Both the position numbers and the translations under genes were made by a program. Source: Plectrocnemia conspersa (taxonomy: Eukaryota; Arthropoda; Insecta; Trichoptera; Polycentropodidae). From it: a DNA stretch of 64,000 nt. Location of the stretch: NCBI GenBank assembly GCA_009617715.1, contig VTFK01000651.1, positions 1 to 64,000 on the forward strand. Direction: 5' to 3'. Shown in pieces: positions 1 through 15,152 of this stretch. Position 1 is the stretch's first letter, and every line of letters begins with the position of its first letter. A model generated the notes under the pieces. The model was not told where the DNA came from, searched no databases, and saw nothing but the letters and a program-made list of their open reading frames with translations.

Positions 1-1415
1 ATTTAGAATTGCATTTGGGAAACAAAAAAAGCAGGCGGAATACAAAAATATATATAATAAGAATGTAGGAGGGTCCTTAAACTTGATTAAAATTGATATT
101 TTAAAATTCATTAAAACGGTGGCTTAAAATATTGTTTCTTACTAAACTATTACTATTAATAAATTTATCAGTTTCAAAATATTCGTAGAATAAAGAATTT
201 AATAAATTATTTTACACCGCATATTAATAAAAAGAAAAATATACAATAAAAAATTTTAAATTCCACAAATAAGATTTTATTTGTGATGAAACCTAAGTAA
301 AATAGAAAAAAATGTCAGATAAAAATATTTTAGAACCACTATTGTTTTTTTTTTGTCTGTGAGCGTCGGATAATTTTAATATATAAATTTGCTTATCGTA
401 AAAACACGTGAAAGGGCTCACCCGTTCCAATATATTGTTGACAACAAAAATGTTTTTAGAGCCAAAAGATTATCAGAAACTTTATAAAGTGCCGTTCATC
501 AATGTCAACTCTCGCGGATTATAAACTTAAAAGGATCATAAAAGCCAAAATGATTTTTTTTAATTTTCTACTTATGAATCACCTAATTGTATAAGAAAAA
601 TATGCTCTTATTTATTTATAAAAGTGGTATTTTTAAATCAATAATAATTAATAATTACCTAATGAAATAATTTATTCTGTGTATTAAAAAGCTATCCATT
701 AACAAATAGATGATAATCATAAATCATTGATGGTAAACAATAATAATAGACTTGAATGCTGTGTTTTTGTGTACAACCGTCCTCCGAGTATGCCGTGTGC
801 ATTTTAAACAAAAACTATAGATTTTTACAATTGAATATATTTTGATTTTTTAATTGATTTTTTACAATTGCATATTTAAAATAATATATGTACTTATTAG
901 GAATTCAAAAAATATATCTTAGCATATCTTGTAGGAATTTTGTGGGAAATAAAAATTATTAATAATAATATTCCCTTATGTATACCTTTTTTATTAAATC
1001 GGTTGCATTATTTGGTAACCAGACCAGAGAAGCACACCTAAGGGTACTGTACAATATATGATTATACAAGACACACAGTTGCCTCAACTTTACAAATTCA
1101 AACATCTTTGAGGGTTTATTTAATATGTTTTGCATATGCTGATAAAATCAATTGTCCTCTTAAAAAACAACTTCAAAATCGGCTTCCACTTATGTGCGAT
1201 GAAACACATTGTTATCTATTTCATGAACAGATTAAATTAATGTTCTTGATTTACAAAAGGTCATGAAATAACATTTTGTATGTAAAATAAACTGTTATAT
1301 TCTATTAAAAAAAGCTAAAATTTAAATTATATAATAAGTTCAATGAAACACAGAAATAATTAATTTGATTTCACCAAACTCAAGGCTTTAGAATATTGTT
1401 TAAAAAGCAGTTTTC
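1..1415. other. AT-rich gene-free stretch
   Basis: Very AT-rich DNA with short A and T runs. I see no coding pattern, repeat family or structured element in it. Confidence 0.5.
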
Positions 1416-1700
1416 GAAGCTTAATAATACAGGTATAAGACAAAGAACGAACGCTGCTCGGAAACCAAAGTCGCCAAATAATGTTTTAATTTGTATGTTT
1501 TATTAGGCCACGGAAGATTCACCAAATACCTAGGTATTCGGAATTATTTGTCCCGAATTAGAATTCGAGGCAGCGCGGCTCCCCGCGATCGGCACCAATG
1601 CCGTAAAGTTTTATTGCCCGGGAATTAACGGAATAATATGTTTCAATTAATTTCCATCGGCAGGTTACAAGGCTGCGGGTATTAGATGATGTTACCTTGA
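1416..1700. other. less AT-rich non-repetitive island
   Basis: The base composition changes abruptly here compared with both flanks, with CpG-containing words such as GCAGCGCGG and GTTTTATTGCCCGG. No reading frame resembles a protein. TTTATTG-type words, which homeodomain proteins such as Caudal or Abd-B can bind, are present. A conserved noncoding or enhancer element is the most economical guess, made from composition and uniqueness only. Confidence 0.3.
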
Positions 1701-3000
1701 TATATACTCTCAGAGTCAGGGGTGGCTAAACCTAATATCTCGCTTCTTAGCAGAAATGAGTAATATACACTTAATTCCATTACATTGAACAATTTTTTTA
1801 AATCATTGGTTTTATTCAATTTTCTATATAATGTGAAGCGTTGAAAATATTATTAAGCATGTCAATAAAATATTTATTTATATTACAGGAGATTAAAATA
1901 GTAAATCATTTCATGTGTCTTGATCAGATAACGAAAAAAAAAAATACTGTCCTTCCTGGAGGCTCCGTATCAAGGTGCCTGTTAAAACGATAATAAATCT
2001 AATAATAAAAACAATCTTCAACCAAAAAAAAAAAATGTTCCTGCAGATGTTTTAATTATATTTATAATATAATATTAAAAGAAATTCAAGATAGTGCCAT
2101 TAAAAGGATAACATTTATCTTACACTATGAATACTATCCAGCTCAATAGAAGACTGCAAAAGTTATAATGATAATTAAAACCAGCAAATGATTCACAATA
2201 GCTAAAATAAAGGGATTTGACAAAAGTCCAATACAGGAAACGTGTGAAGAGGAACAAAATCTTATAAAGTGAAGGCTACAATGATATCTTCAGTAGCAAA
2301 GTATTTCACTTATAGGTGACTCATCTATCTTTCATTAAACAGACAAACAGATGTTTAATGTCTCATAAAGACAGTCTACAATTTTTTATGTATAAACCAA
2401 AAACATACAATACAAAAAAAGTTGGAAACCAATTGTTTTTACTTGCTTTTGTAAATAGTTTTACAAAAGGTTATGTTGTAAATTGAAACTGAACACGAAC
2501 GCAATTGACTCTTAATTTGGCTTTCAATTTGATTAAATATTATAAATTTCACAATTCAAAAAAAAAATGGGCTACAACGGAGGGGAAAGGTTGACTACCT
2601 ACGCTGCTAAAATACGGTTCCACGACAAAAGCTCCATAGAATTTTGGCTTAACAAATATACGTCAACGACAAAAGGTCTAGCTTACCAGCTGACTATTGG
2701 ATATATTTCGGCATTAGATCCAACGACCACAGAGAAAATATGCAAAATGATTTTTTTTAGAAAGAGTGTTAATTAAATTGACGAATAAATGGGTGATGAA
2801 ACTTTGCATGTTGCGCAAATTACCAAATAAAACCAATCAAATCATTTTAAAATATGCTAAGATCTTGAAACAATATGTAACATATATTTAAAAAAATATT
2901 TCTGTACTATTCTTATATAATTTATATAATTCTAAATCAATAGCCTAAGGCAGAAACTTAAATAAAAAATAACTTTTAAATATGTTGACGATCATTTAAA
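1701..3000. other. AT-rich stretch with one unexplained short frame
   Basis: Mostly AT-rich filler. Positions 2567-2776 (+) hold a 69-codon frame starting MGYNGGERLTTYAAK, behind a run of A and with a good start context. It matches no family I recognise, has no splice or poly(A) context I can identify, and may be chance or noncoding. Confidence 0.3.
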
Positions 3001-3082
3001 GGCTACGCGGCGGTAAACTTCTAGTGATTATTTTTTGTCGGTAAATTGCTGGCGGTAAATTGCGGGCGATAAATGTTCCTAG
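3001..3082. repeat. short array of a GGCGGTAAATTGC-like unit
   Basis: Three or four imperfect copies of a 13-14 base unit (consensus GGCGGTAAATTGC) sit close together: GCGGCGGTAAACTTC, TCGGTAAATTGCT, GGCGGTAAATTGC and GGGCGATAAATG. Similar short-unit arrays occur at the ends of foldback-type transposons, including the one at 15.1 kb. No matching inverted partner is visible nearby. Confidence 0.4.
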
Positions 3083-3139
3083 ACTCGTCTCATACATTTC
3101 AATGATATCTGAATGGAATATGTACATCATTTAAAAGTC

Positions 3140-3450
3140 TGTATTATATTGTTACAAACAGTTGAAAACCCCTCGTTTATATAGTACACGTCAATTGGCA
3201 ATGCTCGGCACGAGTTTGCCCCGTGAAACGACTTAAGGCCGGCTTTTGAACGCGGTTCAGGGCCGCATGTCGCGAAAGGGGGCGCCGCTAATAATAATTG
3301 CGCCCGTGTCTGGATCAAATCCGCAATAATGGCGCTCGAGCCGAAATCTGCCCTAATTGATAATAATAAAGCCCAAGGACGGGATTTGTTCGACGAGATA
3401 ATTACGCACGAATGCTCGTGCGGTTAAGGTGAACCGTGAAATTTGACGTA
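3140..3450. other. less AT-rich non-repetitive island
   Basis: A GC-enriched block with words such as GGGGGCGCCGC and GGCGCTCGAGCC, containing several ATAATTA/TAATTA-type sites. No protein-like frame is seen on either strand. It is a candidate conserved regulatory element, by composition only. Confidence 0.3.
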
Positions 3451-3700
3451 TGTGGACCATATTGATACATTTATGGTTGACGTTGAGAAGAACGAGATAT
3501 CTTAGGGGAGATTTGGAGAGAACGAGACATTGATCAAATTTAATCAATTCAAAAGTTATGGTATCGAATCTTAAATATCTTTAAATAAGATGATATTTGG
3601 TCCAACAAATAGTCAATTTTTTTAGGATAGTATTTTGTTTTTGGTTCTGAGTTCCTCTCTCCATCGTTTAACTGGTCATCGAAATGTCTACACGGGGGAC

Positions 3701-3810
3701 CCGACAAAGCCACGCCGGATAATCCCGCGCCGACTACGCCGCCCTGACATAGCCGCGCAATACAACCCCGACATTGCCGCGACGATAAAGCCGCGCCGAC
3801 ATTGCCGCGC
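3701..3810. repeat. tandem array of a 14-bp CCGACATTGCCGCG unit
   Basis: About eight adjoining variants of one unit are read directly: CCGACAAAGCCACG, CCGGATAATCCCGCG, CCGACTACGCCGC, CTGACATAGCCGCG, ACATTGCCGCG, ACGATAAAGCCGCG and CCGACATTGCCGCG. The GCCGCG half is constant and the central three or four bases vary. The organisation resembles the foldback arms at 15.15-15.30 kb, but with a different word. It may be a transposon subterminal repeat or a minisatellite. No inverted partner was found. Confidence 0.6.
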
Positions 3811-4099
3811 AAATCAAAATTATAAAATTGAATAAAACGAAAGAAAATATTTTTTTTAATTCTAATTATTTTGTTTTGTGGAAAGCTGTATCACTAGTGA
3901 TTCGCTTTTTGAACAGTTAGTCATAGATTGGATGATGCTGGACAGTTACAAAATATACCTAAATGAAAATAAATCAATACAATATCATTAAAAAAGTTAG
4001 GTTGTTTGGTTCTACAGTGAAAGTCGGCGCGAGCGGTAACGAGACGCCTCCCTTTTCTATATATATATATTTGTAATTAATAATAAATAAAAACCATGT

Positions 4100-4420
4100 T
4101 ATAAAATGAATTTTGTTTTGACTTTCCTTCTTTCTCCTTTTAGTTTAAGTTCGTCGAAGTTGACTTTGAACTTTACGGTTAAAAACTCTGCTATCATTGC
4201 TCACAATGAGCTGTGTGTGTTTTTTCTTTGTCATTTATTTTCTCTGTATATTTTTTTTACTCTCTGCGCAGAAAGTTATAGTTTTTGAAATATGCTCTTG
4301 TATGATTTATTATATATGTCGTTTCTCGACATTTTGTATTGAAACATTTCTTGTTCATTTTTCCTGGTGTCTGTTCTAAGACATTTTCTGTCGCTGTCGT
4401 AACAATATTTTTACAATAAT
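4100..4420 (-). mobile_element. LINE fragment (region between endonuclease and reverse transcriptase)
   Basis: This block is clearly homologous to 29200-29510. They share CTTTACGGTTAAAAACTCTGCT-like, TCTGCGCAGAAAGTT-like and TAAGACATTTTCTG segments in the same order. On the minus strand both encode a lysine-rich linker (KYFKNY, then CAE plus basic residues) typical of the stretch between the APE endonuclease and reverse transcriptase of insect non-LTR elements. Frames are broken by stops and indels, so it is a dead relic. Neither domain survives here. Confidence 0.5.
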
Positions 4421-7000
4421 TATCTCAAGAACATACTTATCTCAAGTATTTATGACAATTGAAGTTCCTAACTGTATAATTAAAAATAAATTATTTTATT
4501 TTCAACTATGATAAAAGTTTTATTATATGAATATATTCTTCATGTAACTTATAATTATAAGTTAAGTAAAGTTTTGTGAGATATTTCTTTGTCATACAAC
4601 GGTTATAAACTAGTAGTTTGTAATACTCATCCATTTATTTATTAAACTTAAATGAAAGCTTTTAGCAAACGGACCAGAGAAAGTAAGTATGTATAGACGG
4701 TTTGTTAAAATTTTAATTGGACGTTGCGCAGTCTCGTTTTTCTATAACCGTCGAAACAATTACATGCCGACGTGAAAATTAATACACGCTCCACTATATG
4801 GAGTCGCGTTGCATTCATGTCCTAATTAAACTTTCAGTTTGGCTCAGCACACAAATGTGAATAATTTACATAAATGTGTCGCAGCACAGGTGGGCACGCG
4901 AGGTTTATACTTTTGCCTTTATGGGTAAGTAAATTCATTTTGTGTGTATCTAAGTATTTATAAGCGAGCAGACCCTTTGGACAATTCTCTAAGTAGTAAG
5001 CAATCTATACTATGTTATGGAATTAATACATAATATTTAACTTTTATAGGAAGATCTACTGGTAAGTTGATATGCGTTTTAAAACCAGTACATGTGCATA
5101 AAATGCACAGGAACAGTGTTCTGAAACTTTTCCATAATAAATCATTTTATTAAAGGTGTTGGAATGAATTTACATATAAATTTGCTTTAAAAAGTAACGG
5201 CAGATGGAGTAATTTGCTTCATTACTCTTATGAGATGTTTGAGTGTAAAAGTGGAGTGAAAAAATTTCTGTCAGAACGTTTTCTACTACAGTATCAGTAG
5301 ATAATGCTTAAATATTTATAAAATACAACATTACATAGTTTTGCTTGAGTTTTACTATTTGAATAAACATGGAAAGTGTTAATTCTCAGGTATATACATA
5401 TGTCGTCAAGACAATAAATTCTTAAGAAGTGCTTAACCTACCAAATAATAATGCTTGACTAAGAGTCATAGAAAGTATATTGTTCGATATTATATTGTTA
5501 CAAGATTCGTTATAAAGAAATTCCTGGTAATATTAAGTCGTTCTAGTAAAAAAAAACTGATTTATTTATTTCATTGTATACTGAATGACCAAGATGCTTA
5601 TTATTAAAAATATAACTTCAATAATTTAATAATTGGATTTCACATAGATAGATTAAATGGTACAGAAAACAGTCAAATTAAAAAAAATGCTTTGCTGAAG
5701 AGATACGGGATTACCTTACAATTGGCTCCAGAGAGCGTAGGAAAAACATATATAAATAAAAGAAATAAACTGAGTATTGAGACTACAAAAAAATGTCTGA
5801 ATTTATTCTCGAAGACAACACGAAAAATGTAAATGTTAACCCTCAACTAGATCTGCGCATATTTCAATTTTAGCTAAACAATATTGTAATATACAGCTAT
5901 ATTTAAAAACATATAATGGCACTAAATAGTCAATACTTCATATATAATTCAATGTTTTGATTATAGAACGTTCTGTATATAAAAAAATATCAATAATTGT
6001 TGAATATATTGCTTTAATATGTATATATTTGTAATATTATATATATGTTTTTAATTACAATGATAATAATGGAAAAAGCTAACTATCACAATAAATTATA
6101 TATATACTAGAAAGTACTATACTATGTAAATTTCATAGATAAACGCTGTAACTTTTATTGTAGTAAAATTTATTTAAAAAAATGATTGAATCATGTTTAC
6201 CTTTGAAGATTTTTTTTCAATTAAAAATCGAATTTCCTTTACAGTTTTTGGAAAAATTTTTTACTAACACATATATTTAAAAGCTTTAAATGAATTTAAA
6301 TTAACACATATTAAATATTATGTAAACAAGTTATAAAAAGTTCAAAGTAATAATAAAATCTTCAAACGGTATGTAAAAACATGACACATATAACATAAGC
6401 GTAAAATTTAAGTAATAAATCAACTGTGTGAGACATAGACATTTTTTAAACAAAATCTAATACTCCGTATTTGGTTTTAATATTAAACAGTTTTTGATGA
6501 TATGTTAAAAAAATATTTATATCTATGAGTAGTAATTGTTTTCGCTACTCAAAGATATTGAGATCGGTCTTTTCTAACAAGGAAAATTTTTTAAGCGCTT
6601 ATGATGACAGAAAAAATGTTGAACAACTAAGTTGACGTAAAGAGGGAAGCGGCTGCTTTATAAATCTTGGTCAATAATTGGTGTCACTGTGCTTGGGCTA
6701 AACTTTTTTGTGTCTTAAGTTGGGAGTAACAAGTAAAAGTTTCTATCAAAAATAAATTTCGAATAGAAATCAGAAATAAATTATATTTGCCTTTTAATAT
6801 CGTCTTTCTCATTAAAATATTTGCGTTATTATCTTATTTAAAGCAAGTGGAGATTTTCCAGCCCTACACTAGTCAGATTAAGTCTTAGACCTGCGCAAAA
6901 TTATGGCTTAGTGACAAAGTATTTCAAAGTAAGAATCACAAAATATAATATAAAGATAAAATATGATAGAAATGTAGATTAGTTTATAAGATAAATTTTT
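4421..7000. other. AT-rich stretch
   Basis: Mostly A/T-rich with no recognisable gene or repeat. Positions 4650-4930 are somewhat less AT-rich and non-repetitive (for example ACGTTGCGCAGTCTCG and TGGAGTCGCGTTGC), possibly a short conserved element. Nothing supports coding. Confidence 0.4.
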
Positions 7001-7014
7001 AAAAAAGTATTGCT

Positions 7015-7480
7015 TTGTGTAAGGGTTAAAAACAGATGCCAAAACTCGTTGAAGACGAATGAGAAAAAACATGTCATGTCAGGGGGTGGAAAATTAGCGT
7101 TGAAGTAGGAGAACAAAACGGAGAAAAAACGGCAAACAAGCACGCTCCCAAAATTGAATACGATTAATGCTTTGGCGCCAGGACAAAAGCTCGACGCGTA
7201 GCTTTTTCCAAGAGCTTTCCACATTACGTACGAAAATTGGCCCAATAAACGAGATTGTGCTCCGATACGCGATGACGAAAATCGAGAGCTTTTCGTGTGC
7301 GAAATTGCGTTATTTTTTCCCTTTTTCCATTACACAAAATTTCACTGGGAAACGACCGCCTCACCTATTAATTTGGCGTCGTTGAATTAATAACTAATGT
7401 GACCGAATTGCCACCTTTGGTCGTTCATTTCGTGTGTTTAATTCGATCAAATGTGAATTATAAATAATAATTAATAAAGG
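7015..7480. other. less AT-rich non-repetitive island
   Basis: Composition is distinctly higher in G+C than the surroundings, with CTTTGGCGCCAGG, GAGCTTTTCG repeated in both orientations and ATTTGGCGTCGTTG. Short frames occur on both strands across it, but none looks like a protein family. It is best explained as conserved noncoding DNA. Confidence 0.3.
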
Positions 7481-7799
7481 GTATTTGTTGTAGAGCGCAA
7501 TATAGAAAGTAACACTATTGTAAAAGTCGTAGATTATTTTTATATACGTATATTAGTTTTTACTACGCCTACGTGACGGTGTTACTGTGTTTAATTAATT
7601 TAAAACATGCCGTGTTTTACTTATCGATATAATTTAATAGAAAATATATTTCATTGCATGTATATTTTTAATATTCAGAGTAAAATAATAATTATTTACT
7701 TGGACTACTGCTGTATCTTTCGCCACCCAAGCGTGCAGTTTTCCAAAGCCTTATCTTAGGTAAGTTTTCTATAAAGAGCTCAATTCAAGATAAAGTTAT

Positions 7800-8330
7800 A
7801 CGGCAACATCTATCGACGTCGGTATTATTTGAAGGCTGTAATTAAATTATTTATTTATGAGAATTTATCCAATAACCTTCAATATATTATTCTGATGGTT
7901 TATACCAAACCAGTTACTTTTAATAAGCGTGAATTAATAAAACCGCCGGGTACAAAGAAACTATTTATTTTTTCGTGCTTCCGTACCATAAAGGGCCGTA
8001 TCCGACGAATTCACACAGAAGGGCGTAAAATTTAGGTCAGCCCTTAAGGTCCGCCTATTCCGTATCTGTTTCCGATCCTTTGGCTAGGAATTGAATCGTT
8101 TCACTGATCATTTATACGCTAAAATACGGACAAGTGTACGCTGCGAAATATCGTAAACACGGAATATGAGATTGGAAAGAATTATTATTTCTTTCGTCCT
8201 CTCTTTTTCTCCCATTCTTTCATCCTTTTAACAAAAAATACGACCAATGCGTCAGCTCGAACATAAAACGTTTTGCCGTTTTATTTCACAGGAAATATGT
8301 ACATTTTTCTGACGTATTTTAATAACGAAC
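7800..8330. other. less AT-rich non-repetitive island
   Basis: A unique block with GGGCCGTATCCGACGAATTC and GGTCCGCCTATTCCG near 8.0 kb, grading into AT-rich DNA on both sides. No coding pattern. Possible regulatory sequence, by composition only. Confidence 0.25.
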
Positions 8331-9941
8331 ATGATCGGATACAATCGTCTATCCATTTTCATCTCATAATTTGAATATGATATTCATTTTTACATAATAA
8401 AAAAAAATGTAATGTCAGTTATCATTACATTTTTAATAAATTAAACTTTGCAAAAAAAATAATAATATATATCTAGATAGAAAATATGAAATAATTAAAT
8501 AAACTTCTATCCTAAATAATATAGATATTTCAGGTATAATATTCCGAATATATTAAAAGAGAACCATATTATTAATTTAATACATATGTAAATGTTTTTG
8601 TTACTAAACATTTCTACGAAGTTAAAAGAGGTATCGATAAATATTATATTATTCAAATCAGTTCCGGCTCTGGAAGTTGGCTGACAACTCATAACTTGTT
8701 CAAACTTGACACTGACTATCTCAATGGAACAGGCTATCGGACTTATTACTTCAAATAAATGTATCTTTAGCAGTTGCTGCTATAAAAATTCAGTCACCGT
8801 ATTTTTTGATTACACCTCGTATTTATTAGTTTTTTAAATTTTTTTGTCATAAATATACAATATTATAATTTTTATTAAAACATAATACGTTTAGTAAAAG
8901 CCGTATAAATGTCGCAAAAAATATATCTATTTAGTAGTAAAAAGACAAGCTTTCTATTTAATATATATACAATGGTTTCCCAAAATATCTTCCGCGGAAC
9001 ACCAGTGTTCCGCGGAGCTCAAATAGATATTTCAAAAAACTTTGAAGTAAATTAAAAAATTGTTAGTCTTGCTAATACATAAAAATTGTTCATAAATCTA
9101 ATAAAAAAGCTCGAAAATATGTGATAAAGATTCAAAATTGATGTGTATAAATTCTGGAGGGGAAAGTTTCATAAGTCACTGGTTTTTTTTTAACTTTAAA
9201 ATTTGATCGAATTTAAACAATATTTTTTTGCTAATTAATCACACAATATAAGTGCTTTTTATGCTAATTTTATTTATGTGATTTCACTTTTACGCAATTT
9301 TTTTTGTGCCACGAATGCCACTTTTTACACGATTAATTCACGCAGATTCACTTGTACGTGATTTTTTAGTCTTAGGATCCAATCTGTCAAATTTACAAAA
9401 GGTTATTGCGGATAATTTTTCACGCGTTTTTATTCTACGTGTTAATTCCTGAAACTAATTTATTGCGTTAAAACAGAATTGGGTTTGACTTTTGGAAATG
9501 TAAATGAATTACATAAAATTTGCATAAAAATGAATCGATTTTCTTGTACAATAATTTAGTCTGATTGCTTACAATACAGATTTTTTTACATATTGCCAAA
9601 AAAAAATTATTACAGAATTTACATATTATTCAAAAACTACCCATGGATCTTTGGTTGAAAACAGGAAATTTGACGAAAGAAAGGCCAAATACTTCTACTG
9701 ATACGTCTACATCGAAAGAGAAAATAGTCCAAAAATTGTGATTTCTTCAAAATCGAATGTCTGTGTCATCTATGAACAGACCAAAACGAAAGTACGATAA
9801 AAGTTATTTTAATTTTGGATTTACGTATATTGGCAATTCAGATGCTTCTGATGCAATGTGTGTTTTGTGTCAAAAAATACTCGCAAACAGTTTTTTGGCT
9901 CCAGCTAAACTCTGCAGGTACTTCGAAACGACACACTCTAA

Positions 9942-11407
<1,466 letters not shown>

Positions 11408-12068
11408 TTTGAGCAGGCTACTGAAGAAATTGATGCAATACAATTATCAAATAATACTGATATTTCTACTAGCATAGAGAAAGAGCTAATTCGTCGACAT
11501 GGACTTTGCAGTGAATATGCATTACAAATGGATGAATCTACAGATGTCGCAGAACTAGATGTGCTATTGGTATTTGCTCGTTACACATATGATAAAAGTA
11601 CTGAAGAAGATTTACTCACGTGTGCAAATCTACATGGAAAAACTACATGAAAAAATATATTTAACTGTATTATAATTACATTACAAAACAAGAGATAGGC
11701 TGGGAAAAGTGTATTGATATTTGTACAGATGGTAAGAAAAATGAAAGGTGTTGTATCACGTATCCTGAAAGTAGCTGCAAGAGCTACTAGCAGTCACTGT
11801 ATTTTGTATAGGCATGCAGTTGACTATAAAAATTACCAGAAATTTATAAAATGTTATGGATGAAGCCGTCAAAATGATAAACTATGTAAAATCTAGACCA
11901 CTTCAATCCAGATTTTTTATAATTTTCAGGGATGAAAAAAGTAGTGAGCATAAAGCACTTTTATTACATACTAAGGTGAGATAGCTATCCAGAGGAGAAG
12001 CACTATTAAGACTTTATGAACTTCAAATTAAATTATTAGTCTTCTTGAAGGCACAAAATAAATTGTAA

Positions 12069-12161
<93 letters not shown>

Positions 12162-12959
12162 TAATTACAAGGAAAAAGTATTACAATTTTTAATATGAGA
12201 GATAAAATTGAATCTTTTGATAAAAAAAATACAATTTTAGATTTTATTTGTTGAATCTAATAGTTTTTCTGTCTTAGATGAATGTTTAAATAAATTTAAT
12301 TTTCAAAGGGTTAAGGAAGTTTTTCAAGTTAAACCAGTGGACTTAAGCGAAAGGGATTATGAGAATTTAATTGATTTAATTAATGACTCTGATCTGAAAC
12401 AAAAATATAAAGATCAGCCATTAAATTTTTTCAGGGCGAGTCTGACTGAAGAGTTCCCCAATGTGTCAAAACAAGATCTGGTTTGTTTACTTCTGTTTTC
12501 CACGACGTATTTATGCGAAGTGGGATTTTCTAAATATATTGCAACAAAAATAAAATACAGAAATAGACTCGACGCCACGGCAAATATAAAAATACAACTA
12601 ACCAATATTGTGCCTGATATAAAAAAATTGTAATTTAAAAACCCAAAATCACCAAAGTCATTAGGTGTTTTACTTAGTTATATTTTTATGTTTATTAAAT
12701 AAATAAAATTTCTTTAATACCATTTTTTTATTTTTATTTATACTATTAAGAATTACCCAACCTAAAAAATAAGTTAAGTGCTCCGCCAAAATAGTTCCAA
12801 AAGAAAGGTCCAATATTTTTTAATTTAGTTGTTGTACATATATGGTACTAATATATCATATTTTATGTGCATCGACTATAAAATATTAAATCATGCATAC
12901 ATTTTCACAAAATAAATAAATTACAGGATAGGATTATGCTTTAATTGAATGACGTATCG

Positions 12960-13625
12960 GTTTGTATATAAATGTTTGAATGGATGTTCGGATGAATTTG
13001 GGCATAAAATTGCGGTCTCCAGGGTCTTGGATTCACACAAAGCTCGTCCATTCCTCAGAACGGACGTTGACTGATGGTTGGAACTTTTTTTCACAAATCG
13101 AAAAGAATTGCTTCGATTATTTTCCCAAATTGATTACATGTAGTACCATTGCCAATGACGGCTCAATTAATTTTGACGCGTAAACGTCAATGGGAATAAA
13201 ACAATAAGTCAAACTAGAAGTGTTAAATTACACATTACAATTGAAAAAATAAATGCTAACTGCAATAATAATTACATAGTTGTTTGCCAACGTTAACGTC
13301 AACAGCGCAAATTGAGTGTCAGATGATGCCTGGATGTTTTTTTCCTTCGCCGGAAAGGTATCCCGTTTCTTGTATCCTTAGGGAGAAAAGAGGAAATCGA
13401 TATGTACCACACCACGGGGACTTTCACAAAGCTCGCCTACAACACTCTCACAACATTTCCCTCTTTTTTCCAGTCTGTTGTCTTCTCTTTTCGTTGGAGC
13501 TTTCGAGAATACCTCTCGCATTGACACTTTATTTTATTCGATTGATGCAAAATGTATACATCTCGCTTTTTTTCTCTTCGGATACATTTTCCGATGGAAT
13601 TGCTCATATCCTATGAGGGTTCTTT
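12960..13625. other. less AT-rich non-repetitive islands
   Basis: Two adjoining blocks (about 12980-13200 and 13280-13620) are richer in G+C and non-repetitive, with TCCAGGGTCTTGGATTC and CTTCGCCGGAAAGGTATCCC. Overlapping short frames are present, but none has a recognisable domain, signal peptide or splice context. They may be conserved noncoding sequence. Confidence 0.25.
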
Positions 13626-13679
13626 ATGTTTATGTACACAAGTGTAAACATAATAATAATAATGTTTTATGATGGTGCC

Positions 13680-15136
13680 TACACATTTACAAGTAAGCCT
13701 TTCAAGAAATATTTAATGAAAATATTTTTGTATTTGTCGTTATTTAATAGATACGATTCTAATTAAATCGAATATTTTAATACTAAATATATTATTAGTT
13801 TAACCTTTTATATTTGTAGTAAAAATATGAAAAAAATAGAATAGAAAAATATTACACTAACATTACATCCCATTGTTTTATTTTTTAATGTCAAAAATAA
13901 TATTTTCATGTTATTCATTACAGACGTTTATAAAACAGTTAAATTAAAAAAATAAAAAAAACATGGTGTAATTGCCGAAATTCCTCATGCAACTTTGCAA
14001 TTTCTCCGAATGACTAGTATTTATGGAATAGTTGTTATTGACATTTACATATCTTGTAAATCAATATAAACATTATCGTCTAAGGTATTTTTTATTATAA
14101 CTTTAAGGTATATTTTAAGTCATTTATTAAGGTAATATTTTTTTGGGCATTCAGGGTTTTAGTGGCTGCAATACACATTAACATAAACTAAATGAGTTGT
14201 TACGGTGGCAGGAATAAATAAATTAAAATAACGAGCCAATTAAAAAAAAATAATAACTGTTCCTATTTTTAAAATCAAAATATTGTATATACGTAACCTT
14301 AATACATTTTATTGTTGCTATAAAAATCCATATCCATATTTTTTAATTTTTCATGCTTTTATAAGTCTTGAAATTTACATATCATATATTTACATTAAAT
14401 CTTTATTTTAATAGTAAAAACAAATATTTAGAAATACAATCACTGTAATTTTACTGACAACTGATGCATCTTTTAACAATATAAATATATAATATATAGT
14501 AAAATTGTATTTAGATATGATTTTACTGAAACGTAAAAAAACTATTAATTTATATTTGACTGTAACATTTATTAAAGCTTAAAATGATACTGTATGAAAT
14601 TTGTAAAAATTATCTATCTTATTTAATTTGTTATATAAGTCCTAAAACTTTTAAAAAAATAGTCACGTTTTTAATTTAATACGATGTTCAAGATGACTAT
14701 ATTGTTTCTGCTCGTGCGTTAAAACGATATAGCTTTCTATTTTTAGCATCAAAGCGAAATGGAATAATAAATTTTATATCTGTCAGTTATAATCAGATAA
14801 GTAAATTGCTGAAAAACTTGACTAATCATATTAAATAATGTGTTAATATAGTAATAAAATAAGTTTCAGATAATTAATTACCTTATTACACGAAGAGCTT
14901 ATTGATAATATAAATATAAGTGAAAATTATGGCTTTGTTATTTATATTAATTCTCTTACAAATTAAAATCGGAAGATTTTTATTGTTAAGGAAAATTATT
15001 TAAATTAGAGATTAAAAGAAAAATAAAAGTTTTATCATACACTTATTAATAGAACTCTAGAAACGATCTTTCAAATAAATAAAAAGTAAAATAGTTCAGA
15101 AAAAACTTATACATGAGAAAAAAGCTTATTTAATAT
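13680..15136. other. AT-rich gene-free stretch
   Basis: AT-rich sequence directly left of the foldback element. I see no feature in it. Confidence 0.5.
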
Positions 15137-15145
15137 ACTAAAAAC
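15137..15145. repeat. 9-bp target site duplication, left copy
   Basis: ACTAAAAAC lies immediately outside the left end of the foldback element and recurs at 18497-18505 immediately outside the right end. Confidence 0.75.
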
Positions 15146-15152
15146 GGCAGCC

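Noticed and set aside
4106..4379. Phe/Ser/Leu-rich + strand frames
   Set aside because: Same antisense effect. The block is homologous to the LINE linker at 29200-29510.
13284..13616. 110-codon frame
   Set aside because: No domain and no splice signals. The overlapping second frame is equally open.
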